Shown piece by piece: positions 1-5,242 of a DNA stretch of 5,714 bases. Position 1 is the first letter of the stretch. Every line of letters starts with the position of its first letter. The position numbers and the translations under genes are program-made. The notes below the pieces were generated by a model. That model saw nothing but the letters and a program-made list of their open reading frames with translations, made no database searches and had not been told where the DNA came from. The stretch comes from Desulfurococcales archaeon. Lineage in GTDB: Archaea; Thermoproteota; Thermoprotei_A; Sulfolobales; Desulfurococcaceae. The DNA is taken from NCBI GenBank assembly GCA_015522345.1, contig WAML01000195.1:1-5714 (forward strand). The letters run 5' to 3'.

Positions 1-1025
1 ATCTTCTTATATAAATTATATGCTTCGTTAAATACAAACGTATTCATTAGTCCATGTGTTATCCTTTTTCGTTTAATTATTTCTTCGTCAGCTAGTCTTT
101 GTAGTAGGGCCATGAATATTTCTTCTAGTGTAAAAGGTATCTTTATACTAGGTTCTATACCTATTTTATGAGCGAAATCAAATATTTCTTCAACTACTTT
201 TTTCTCCCATCCATGTACTAGTAGGTGTCCATATTCGTGAACTATAGCTAAGTGTAGTGATGGTAGAGACTTTATACTTGAAGTTAAGACTACTTTATCT
301 GGTTTTCCATTATATATGCCGCCTCCGTCTCTAAATACATCTACTGGTACTCCAGTAATTCTTTCACAAGGTTTTTTATTGACTAGTTTCTCTAGTACTT
401 CAAGAGGTTTTGTAATATAGAGTATTTTCTTGGCGGTACTAGCTATATTCTCTAGTCTCTTCTCGGCATATTTTCTCCAGTATTTTTCATAGAAGTTGTT
501 ATAGCATTTATCTATTACAGTAACTAGAAGGTCTATGGATTCTCTATCTATATCCTTCAATAAATTAATGAATAAATTCTTGGTTCCAGGAAAATAGCGT
601 TCAAGTTCTTCTATTTCATCCCAAGTGTATATAGGCTTTAGTTTACTGATACTTTTGTACTCTATAAAATCGTTTACTTCATATAATAGTTCGTAGAGTT
701 CATCTATAGTCTTAGGCATCGTAGTCAATATTGATTGAGCTATAAACCATGGGGCCCTTTTAATACCCGATCTATACAATTTGTAAGCATCTTCAAGACT
801 TACACCGTTTGTAAATTCTATAGGATATCCATGAGCGTAATTGAGTCTAGAGACTACTAAGACGTAGTTTAATATGTTTATTGGCAGATTTATTTCGAAT
901 ATTATTCTATCATAATACTTGTCTACGTCTACGTCTATGCTATATTCTCTTTCTAGGAGACCTATTAGTTCTTGTAGATCCCTAATTTCTAGAACTCTGT
1001 TTCCTAGTGATATGGTGTATCTCAA
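1..1025 (-). CDS. Uncharacterised HEXXH-motif protein, predicted zinc metallopeptidase (3' end beyond the window)
   Basis: An open frame of 341 codons runs off the left edge, so the C-terminus is missing. The only recognisable motif is HEYGH at residues 263-267, in the hydrophobic setting AIVHEYGHLL. This fits the zincin consensus in which two His bind zinc and the Glu activates water. A third ligand is not obvious; E301, E302, D313 and E314 in the helix-like stretch after it are candidates. Residues 1-250 are mainly charged helix-like sequence with no family I recognise. There is no signal peptide or membrane segment, so it is probably cytosolic. The TTG start at 1025 is chosen because AAGGAG lies 7 nt upstream. 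A GTG at 1052 in the same frame has no ribosome binding site, and a stop lies further upstream. It is transcribed divergently from the amidohydrolase gene. The coding call is firm; protease activity is inferred from one motif. Confidence 0.8.
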   Translation of the reverse strand, partial: MRYTISLGNRVLEIRDLQELIGLLEREYSIDVDVDKYYDRIIFEINLPINILNYVLVVSRLNYAHGYPIEFTNGVSLEDAYKLYRSGIKRAPWFIAQSILTTMPKTIDELYELLYEVNDFIEYKSISKLKPIYTWDEIEELERYFPGTKNLFINLLKDIDRESIDLLVTVIDKCYNNFYEKYWRKYAEKRLENIASTAKKILYITKPLEVLEKLVNKKPCERITGVPVDVFRDGGGIYNGKPDKVVLTSSIKSLPSLHLAIVHEYGHLLVHGWEKKVVEEIFDFAHKIGIEPSIKIPFTLEEIFMALLQRLADEEIIKRKRITHGLMNTFVFNEAYNLYKK

Positions 1026-1032
1026 TATGTAT

Positions 1033-1038
1033 CTCCTT
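1033..1038 (-). promoter_or_regulatory. Ribosome binding site deciding the TTG start at 1025
   Basis: AAGGAG on the minus strand, 7 nt before TTG. It matches the archaeal anti-Shine-Dalgarno sequence and is the reason for preferring TTG 1025 over GTG 1052. Confidence 0.6.
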
Positions 1039-1137
1039 GTTCCTGGTTTCACTAAAACTGAGGTACTATGATCAGTATCTGTAAATTCATATAAATCTCA
1101 ATCTATCTATAACTATAGTATAGACTTAGGTTTTAGT

Positions 1138-1143
1138 AGGTGA
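1138..1143 (+). promoter_or_regulatory. Ribosome binding site for the TTG start at 1150
   Basis: AGGTGA is a near-perfect archaeal Shine-Dalgarno match 6 nt before TTG. It supports TTG as the true initiator, since the next in-frame ATG would remove the N-terminal beta strands of the amidohydrolase fold. Confidence 0.65.
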
Positions 1144-1149
1144 TGTTAA

Positions 1150-2577
1150 TTGGCTGAAAAAGTATCTATTCTAATTAAGAACGGTCTTGTAGTGACTATG
1201 GACAATAAGAGAAGAGTGTTTGAAGAAGGCTATGTAGTTATTGATGAAGATAGGATTGTAGAAGTTGGTAAAGGCGATCCTGGGTCGAAGTATGTTGCAG
1301 AAGAAGTTATTGATGCTGAACATGGAGTTGTAATGCCTGGGTTCTTATGTGCTCATACACACTTCTATGGCGCACTACTACGTGCTAGTCCTTGGTTTGC
1401 GAAAATACATCCACCAACAGACTTTATGCAGAATCTTCAGAGGATTTGGTGGGCACTAGATGTTCTACTAACTTATGAAGATGCCTATGCAGCTGCATTA
1501 ATAGGTTCAATAGACTTTGCTAGAACAGGTACAACAATGTTCTTTGACAACATTAGTAGTCCCAACGCTATTGAGGGAGTTCTAGATCATATGGAGAAAG
1601 CTGTTAATGAGGTAGGGATTAGGGGTATACTATCCTTTGAAGCAACTCAGAGAAGGAGTTTAGAAGAAGGTATTAGAGGTGTTAGAGAGAATGAGAGATT
1701 TATTAAAAAGAATAATAGCGATCCCTCTAAACTCGTAAAAGGTGCCATATACCTTCACGCCAGCTTTACTGTATCCGATGACTTGTTTATAATGGCCAAG
1801 GATATTGCTAAGAAATACAATGCTCTTCTCTCAATACATGCAGAAGAAGGGCTTGTAGATGTATTCCATAATATAGAGAGATATGGTGTTAGACCTATTG
1901 AGCGTATGGAGAAAATAGGTTTTCTTGGTCCAGACGTTATTCTAGTACATGTAGTACAAGCTACTGATGACGAGCTAGAAATCATTAAAAGGACAGGCGC
2001 CCATGTAGCACACAATGCTATGAGTAATATGTTAAACGCTGTAGGCGTTCCCAAAGTTCCTAAGATGATGAAGATGGGTATAAACGTAGGTATAGGAAAT
2101 GATGGATATATATTTGATGTATTCGAGAATATGAGGACAACTTACTTAATCCATAAAGTCTGGAACCTAGATCCACGAATACTTACTCCATTAGAAGTAG
2201 TTGAAATGGCTACAGTTAATGTAGCTAAAATGTTCCATGTAGACAATATACTGGGTAGTCTAGAGCCCGGCAAGAAAGCCGATGTAATAATTATTAAGCC
2301 TGAGCTACCTCCTACACCAGTTAATGCTGAGACTGTCTACGGGCATATAGTGAATACATTTAATGGTAGGGACGTGGATACAGTAATAGTTAATGGAAGA
2401 ATTATAATGAAGGATAAAAAGATCCTTACACTAGATGTTGAGAAGGCAAAAGAGTATGTACATAAAGTTGTTGAGAAACTCTGGGATAGACTAATATCTA
2501 AAGGCGAGTATCAACTAGATGTACTAGAATTAGTTAGGCCTAAATGGATTTATGAAATGAAACCATCTAGGAAATAA
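1150..2577 (+). CDS. SsnA-like amidohydrolase (putative aminohydrolase / chlorohydrolase family)
   Basis: A 475-residue metal-dependent hydrolase of the amidohydrolase superfamily, predicted to break C-N bonds in a nitrogen heterocycle or amine. The N-terminal beta sandwich is followed by a TIM barrel carrying the mononuclear metal site: H69 and H71 (HTH after MPGFLCA), H230 with E233 three residues on (IHAEE), H267 (ILVH) and D318 (GIGNDG). Several stretches match my memory of E. coli SsnA (442 aa) rather than methylthioadenosine/S-adenosylhomocysteine deaminase: HFYGAL, the LQRIWWALD segment, SPNAIEG, ASFTVSD, AHNAMSNMLNAVG, and the PPTP...GHIV...VIVNGRIIM tail. The second His of the AHCVH motif usual in those deaminases is Q270, and SsnA also lacks it. 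The next plus-strand gene is a PreA-like flavoprotein, which suggests consecutive steps in breaking down a purine- or pyrimidine-like ring. All metal ligands are present, so it is probably active. The substrate is unknown. Confidence 0.88.
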   Translation: MAEKVSILIKNGLVVTMDNKRRVFEEGYVVIDEDRIVEVGKGDPGSKYVAEEVIDAEHGVVMPGFLCAHTHFYGALLRASPWFAKIHPPTDFMQNLQRIWWALDVLLTYEDAYAAALIGSIDFARTGTTMFFDNISSPNAIEGVLDHMEKAVNEVGIRGILSFEATQRRSLEEGIRGVRENERFIKKNNSDPSKLVKGAIYLHASFTVSDDLFIMAKDIAKKYNALLSIHAEEGLVDVFHNIERYGVRPIERMEKIGFLGPDVILVHVVQATDDELEIIKRTGAHVAHNAMSNMLNAVGVPKVPKMMKMGINVGIGNDGYIFDVFENMRTTYLIHKVWNLDPRILTPLEVVEMATVNVAKMFHVDNILGSLEPGKKADVIIIKPELPPTPVNAETVYGHIVNTFNGRDVDTVIVNGRIIMKDKKILTLDVEKAKEYVHKVVEKLWDRLISKGEYQLDVLELVRPKWIYEMKPSRK

Positions 2578-2589
2578 CTCTAATAAAAT

Positions 2590-2602
2590 ACAACTCTTTT
2601 TT
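2590..2602 (+). terminator. T-tract terminator after the amidohydrolase gene
   Basis: ACAACTC followed by six T, 13 nt after the stop codon, then a pyrimidine-rich stretch to about 2620. Archaeal termination commonly needs only a T-run. The same ACAACTC-plus-T arrangement follows the next plus-strand gene. No hairpin is seen. Confidence 0.45.
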
Positions 2603-2688
2603 CATATTTCCTCTTTATCTAGAATGTGTAGTGTTATATCGTTCATTACGTTGGCTATTAGTATTTTATGTATATTCAATAAATTAAG

Positions 2689-2697
2689 GTTATAAAC
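2689..2697 (+). promoter_or_regulatory. Candidate TATA promoter of the PreA-like gene
   Basis: GTTATAAAC, with TATAAA at 2691-2696 preceded by purine-rich AAGG as a possible BRE. It lies about 60 nt before the ATG at 2755 and predicts a transcript start near 2718-2720 and a leader of roughly 36 nt. With the upstream T-tract and the 177-bp gap, this suggests the flavoprotein gene has its own promoter. The rest of the gap (2603-2688) shows nothing I can name. Confidence 0.45.
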
Positions 2698-2740
2698 CAT
2701 AAGGCTTGAAAGAATATAGTGTAGTACAGTAGTTCTCGAT

Positions 2741-2746
2741 GAGGTG
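2741..2746 (+). promoter_or_regulatory. Ribosome binding site of the PreA-like gene
   Basis: GAGGTG, 8 nt before the ATG at 2755, is a strong archaeal Shine-Dalgarno match and fixes the start. Confidence 0.65.
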
Positions 2747-2754
2747 TATAGAAA

Positions 2755-3978
2755 ATGGTCAATCTAGAGGTATCCTTCGCTGGACTAAAGTTTAAGAATC
2801 CATTAATGAATGCAGCGTGCCCCGTATCTAGAGACGCTGATATGATGATTAAGTTAATAGATGCTGGCGTAGGAGGAGTCGTTGCTAAAACAATTAGTGT
2901 TGTACCAGCTATTGTCCCTAGGCCAAGCATGGCTACTGTCGATAGAGGGATTATGAGAGGTTATTTACTGAAGACTCTAGGACCCGGAGATATAAGGATC
3001 GAGCCGAAGCCTAATCTTGGGAACCTAAGAGCTTTCTATGCATTATTGAATGCTGAGCTCTGGAGCGATATACCTGCTGAACACTATCTAGAGCGCGAGT
3101 ATCCTATAGTAAAGGAGTATGCTAGTAAGCATGGAGTACCATTTATTGTTAGTATAGGCTATAAGCCTCATGAACTTCAGTTACTCGGTCCTAAGGTACA
3201 GAAGGCTGGAGCTGACGCAATAGAGTTCTCTACACACTATATAGGACAAGACTGGAGACCTGTAGTTGAAGCAGCTAAGGCTTTACGTGAAGTAGTCGAT
3301 ATACCAATATTCGCTAAACTATCTCCATTTACACCAAACATACCTGAGCTTGTTAAAGAACTAGAGAAAGTTGGTGTAGATGGTATAGTAGCTACTAATA
3401 CCATTGGTCCAGCACTTCACATAGATATTGAGACAGGAAAACCCATAGTTGGTGGACCATGGGGATATGGGTGGATGAGTGGTCCAGCACTAAAGCCTCT
3501 GGCTCTAGCAGTAGTTGCTATGGCTGCTAAACACACGAAATTACCGATAATAGGTGTAGGTGGTATAAGTAGAGGAGAAGACGTTATAGAGTACTTTATG
3601 GCTGGTGCAAGTGCTGTACAAATATGTACGGCTGCGTTAATAGAGGGCTTTGGAGTCTTCAAGAAGATACTGAATGAGATAGAAAGGTGGCTGAAGACAC
3701 ATGGATACGATAGTATAGAAGATGTAAAGGGTCTAGCACTAAAGTACATAAGCGACAAACCTAGGAGAACATGGGCTTTACCACCAGTTGTAGACACTAA
3801 GTTGTGTATAGGATGTGGTTTATGTGAACAAGTATGTGACTATGATGCAGTACATGTAGTAGCCGCTCCTCCAGAGACTGGTAAGAAACGTATAGCAGTA
3901 GTTGATGTCACTAAATGCTACGGATGTGGACTATGTACTTCAGTATGTCCTACTAGAGCTATTCATTTCGAAGACTAA
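2755..3978 (+). CDS. PreA / dihydroorotate-dehydrogenase-like FMN oxidoreductase with C-terminal 2x[4Fe-4S] ferredoxin domain
   Basis: Residues 1 to about 315 form a DHOD-type FMN TIM barrel: NPLMNA near the start, AKT (K45), FAKLSP (K188), ATNTI (N215, T216), MSGPAL (242-246), and the phosphate-binding GVGGIS (267-272) with GASAVQICTA. Residues 345-407 are a ferredoxin domain with C351/C354/C357/C361 and C388/C391/C394/C398. The same order occurs in bacterial PreA and in the C-terminal half of dihydropyrimidine dehydrogenase, where clusters feed electrons to FMN. The first cluster motif has Asp after its last Cys instead of the usual Pro. Most notably, the substrate/acid loop NxSCPH of those enzymes reads EFSTHY here (157-162), with no Cys. 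Substrate is therefore uncertain, and de novo pyrimidine synthesis seems unlikely. No PreT-like NAD(P)H subunit is visible nearby, so a separate ferredoxin or other donor may be used. It is cytosolic, and its neighbour is an SsnA-like hydrolase. Confidence 0.88.
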   Translation: MVNLEVSFAGLKFKNPLMNAACPVSRDADMMIKLIDAGVGGVVAKTISVVPAIVPRPSMATVDRGIMRGYLLKTLGPGDIRIEPKPNLGNLRAFYALLNAELWSDIPAEHYLEREYPIVKEYASKHGVPFIVSIGYKPHELQLLGPKVQKAGADAIEFSTHYIGQDWRPVVEAAKALREVVDIPIFAKLSPFTPNIPELVKELEKVGVDGIVATNTIGPALHIDIETGKPIVGGPWGYGWMSGPALKPLALAVVAMAAKHTKLPIIGVGGISRGEDVIEYFMAGASAVQICTAALIEGFGVFKKILNEIERWLKTHGYDSIEDVKGLALKYISDKPRRTWALPPVVDTKLCIGCGLCEQVCDYDAVHVVAAPPETGKKRIAVVDVTKCYGCGLCTSVCPTRAIHFED

Positions 3979-4015
3979 ACAACTCCTTTTTCCTCTATTT
4001 TATATTTATATTTTT
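3979..4015 (+). terminator. T-rich terminator between convergent genes
   Basis: ACAACTCC and T5 start immediately after the stop of the PreA-like gene, followed by further T-runs at 3998-4001 and 4011-4015. Termination could extend into the 3' end of the opposing gene. The complementary strand is A-rich, so it does not serve the minus-strand gene. Confidence 0.5.
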
Positions 4016-4715
4016 ATATACTTCTTCTTACAAAGACTCCACTATACACTATTCTAAACAAGATCGTGAATGCTACAAAAACTGTGAGTAACGCATAGAG
4101 TCTATACATTTCTTCTATAGCAAACATAGTTCCTTGAATTAGAGTGTATTCTATTGCGATGAAATTCATTAATGTATGTATAGTGGACAATAGCAGGTAT
4201 ACTACAACTATATCTAAAGACTTCTTCCTCATCTTAATTGCTATATATAATGTGTTTGCAGAAAACATGTGATATACGGTTACTAGCAACCTCTCATATC
4301 CTGGAGCTATTAGTGTGGGTAATGGATAATTAGTTATACTACTCGAATATAGTGCTTGAGTTAATACAACTAACAATACTTCTCCAAATCCAAACCCGTA
4401 TCCAAGCCAAAAACCATTATTCACAAACTCTGTCTTACTAGCTAACGTCTTTACTCCTTCTTGGAAAAAACCAGATACCAGCGCTAGATATAGCGGTAGG
4501 AGTACGCCAAGAGCTTGAAGAGCTTGTTCTTTCCCACTATACACTATAATGGGTACTAGTTGTATAATTGGTTGAACAACTATAGTTAAAAAGAGAAGTG
4601 CAAGACCAAGTAGTACTTCAATAAAATATATCTTCCTATATCTATAGTAGAGGAAAACAAAGGGAGCTCCAGCACCCAACGTTGCAGTCAATATAATTAA
4701 TACTATAAAATCCAT
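4014..4715 (-). CDS. Seven-helix membrane protein, predicted CAAX-like intramembrane protease (YhfC/PrsW type)
   Basis: A 233-residue polytopic protein. Hydrophobic segments lie near residues 2-24, 30-57, 66-90, 101-124, 141-161, 167-190 and 202-226. Polar residues inside the helices follow the order known from YhfC, PrsW and CAAX-protease families: an EExxK-like site reading QEGVK (E86, K89), a Gly-rich helix ending in Glu (GFGFGE, E112), ERLLVTVYH (E141, R142, H149), and IHTLMNF (H180, N184). In those families the Glu and His residues form the catalytic or metal site in the membrane. The first Glu of EExxK is Gln85 here, so activity is uncertain. The length is close to bacterial YhfC. AGGGAG lies 7 nt before the ATG. 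It is convergent with the PreA-like gene and has no operon partner. Family assignment is from remembered motif order; it could also be a degenerate, non-enzymatic relative. Confidence 0.7.
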   Translation of the reverse strand: MDFIVLIILTATLGAGAPFVFLYYRYRKIYFIEVLLGLALLFLTIVVQPIIQLVPIIVYSGKEQALQALGVLLPLYLALVSGFFQEGVKTLASKTEFVNNGFWLGYGFGFGEVLLVVLTQALYSSSITNYPLPTLIAPGYERLLVTVYHMFSANTLYIAIKMRKKSLDIVVVYLLLSTIHTLMNFIAIEYTLIQGTMFAIEEMYRLYALLTVFVAFTILFRIVYSGVFVRRSI

Positions 4716-4722
4716 TCATACA

Positions 4723-4728
4723 CTCCCT
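4723..4728 (-). promoter_or_regulatory. Ribosome binding site of the membrane-protease-like gene
   Basis: AGGGAG on the minus strand, 7 nt before the ATG at 4715, supports this start. Confidence 0.55.
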
Positions 4729-4750
4729 AACATATATAATTTCAAGAAAA

Positions 4751-4759
4751 CTTAAATTA
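4751..4759 (-). promoter_or_regulatory. Candidate TATA element of the membrane-protease-like gene
   Basis: TAATTTAAG on the minus strand predicts transcript initiation near 4729, giving a short leader that just includes the AGGGAG site. The more TATA-like ATTATATATG at 4731-4740 lies too close to the start codon for the usual spacing of about 26 bp. The element abuts the 12-bp tandem repeat. Confidence 0.3.
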
Positions 4760-4780
4760 GATTAGTGTTTAGATTAGTGT
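4757..4780. repeat. Perfect 12-bp tandem direct repeat
   Basis: TTAGATTAGTGT occurs twice head to tail (4757-4768 and 4769-4780). It lies immediately upstream of the candidate TATA element of the minus-strand membrane gene and next to the GC-rich island. A direct repeat of about one helical turn in this position could be a transcription-factor site. A chance slippage repeat is also possible. Confidence 0.75.
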
Positions 4781-4789
4781 AAGCAAACA

Positions 4790-4867
4790 TGACTAAAGAG
4801 TCAGCTGTCCCTCGTCATCGTCATCCCCTCTACGAGTAAGCGCGAGGACGGCCCATCAGTTCATCAT
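4790..4867. ncRNA. Candidate structured non-coding RNA in a GC-rich island
   Basis: Bases 4801-4870 are 57% G+C (40 of 70), against 24% for the 50 bases before 4791 and 12% for the 50 bases after 4870. In AT-rich hyperthermophiles such islands usually mark structured RNA genes. GCTGTCCCTCG (4804-4814) pairs with CGAGGACGGC (4843-4852), forming ten pairs with one bulged C. One pair (4806/4850) is U-G only on the plus strand; on the minus strand it is an A-C mismatch. A small inner stem (4818-4821 with 4832-4835) and a hairpin TGACT-AAAG-AGTCA (4790-4803) are also possible. The minus strand instead offers a C-box-like ATGATGA (4861-4867) and a D-box-like CTGA (4801-4804). Strand, ends and class are therefore unresolved. 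Confidence 0.5.
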
Positions 4868-4921
4868 CCTAGATATAGTTTTCTAATACTATTACATTTA
4901 TTAAACTTAATTATTAAATTA

Positions 4922-5242
4922 TTAAAATCGTATACCTATTCCATCAAGAAGCTTTTTTACTCGTTTTAGTTCTTCTAGTGCTTCATAGCCTTTCCTAGTC
5001 AATCTATAGTATATTCTGTCTCCTTCAGAAAATTTTTCTATCAAGCCGTTTTCTTCTAATTGAGAAAGTAGAGATTTCAGTCTATCATAGGGCAGTCGTG
5101 CACCATACATTAGCCTTGTAGGCGAGGCGTATTCTTCTTCATATAGAGTCTTCAGTATATCATATAAAATCCCTGCTTGACTCCTATACCTACTCTTATA
5201 CCTCATACTCTTTTTTCCAAAGAAGCTATCGTTACTCCTCAA
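4922..5242 (-). CDS. Sso10a-like winged helix-turn-helix DNA-binding protein
   Basis: A 106-residue protein with a basic N-terminus (GKKSMRYKSRYR). A winged helix spans about residues 20-85 and has the archaeal pattern TRLMYGARLPYDRLKSLLSQLEENGLIE, where MYGARLPY and the following helix are the likely DNA-reading unit. A wing follows (GDRIYYRLTRKGYEAL). The C-terminal helix EALEELKRVKKLLDGIG could dimerise. This matches the HTH_45/Sso10a type known from crenarchaeal chromatin and regulatory proteins. The TTG start at 5242 is chosen because GGAGATGAT (5256-5248) precedes it, although ATG at 5206 (residue 13) is possible and would trim the basic tail. The start overlaps the stop of the upstream membrane-protein gene by 11 nt, so the two are probably co-transcribed and translationally coupled. 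Targets are unknown. Confidence 0.85.
   Translation of the reverse strand: MRSNDSFFGKKSMRYKSRYRSQAGILYDILKTLYEEEYASPTRLMYGARLPYDRLKSLLSQLEENGLIEKFSEGDRIYYRLTRKGYEALEELKRVKKLLDGIGIRF

Larger units (their letters stand above)
1026..1149. promoter_or_regulatory. Divergent promoter region between the HEXXH gene and the amidohydrolase gene
   Basis: Both neighbouring genes are transcribed outward from this 124-bp stretch. ATATAAAT at 1089-1096 can serve as a TATA box on either strand. On the plus strand, TATAAA (1090-1095) lies about 55 nt before the TTG start at 1150, predicting a transcript start near 1118. On the minus strand, ATTTATAT predicts a start near 1066 and a leader of about 40 nt. A second AT-rich element near 1110-1118 (CTATAACTATAG) could serve the minus strand instead. 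No operator repeat is evident. Assignment is by consensus and spacing only. Confidence 0.45.

Noticed and set aside
1050..1052. GTG start for the HEXXH gene
   Set aside because: It has no upstream Shine-Dalgarno match, whereas TTG at 1025 has AAGGAG at ideal spacing.
1755..2054. 99-codon minus-strand frame
   Set aside because: It lies entirely inside the amidohydrolase gene, opposite the metal-site region, has low-complexity Ser/Ile/Thr composition and lacks a ribosome binding site. It is a shadow frame.
1150..2577. Methylthioadenosine/S-adenosylhomocysteine deaminase (MtaD) assignment
   Set aside because: General fold and metal ligands agree, but the AHCVH motif is not intact (Q270) and many stretches match SsnA better. 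It is kept as the main alternative.
2676..2930. 84-codon minus-strand frame
   Set aside because: It overlaps the promoter and first 58 codons of the PreA-like gene on the opposite strand and has no recognisable motif or start signal.
3417..3797. 126-codon minus-strand frame
   Set aside because: It is antisense to the FMN-binding part of the PreA-like gene, whose conserved motifs explain the conservation and composition of this stretch.
2755..3978. Biosynthetic dihydroorotate dehydrogenase (PyrD)
   Set aside because: The catalytic loop is not PyrD-like, the C-terminal ferredoxin domain is atypical for PyrD, and no pyr genes are adjacent.
4789..4839. 17-codon plus-strand frame starting ATG within the GC-rich island
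   Set aside because: It has no ribosome binding site and is very short with odd composition. The GC bias and pairing potential fit a structured RNA better.
4801..4867. Confident C/D-box sRNA on the minus strand
   Set aside because: ATGATGA and CTGA are present, but no D' box lies 12 nt after the C box, the C'-like ATGACGA is imperfect, and the distance between C and C' is too long for a standard archaeal C/D sRNA. It is kept only as one option.
4790..4870. tRNA gene in the GC-rich island
   Set aside because: There is no T-loop GTTCRA-type box, no cloverleaf pairing and no 7-bp acceptor stem on either strand.
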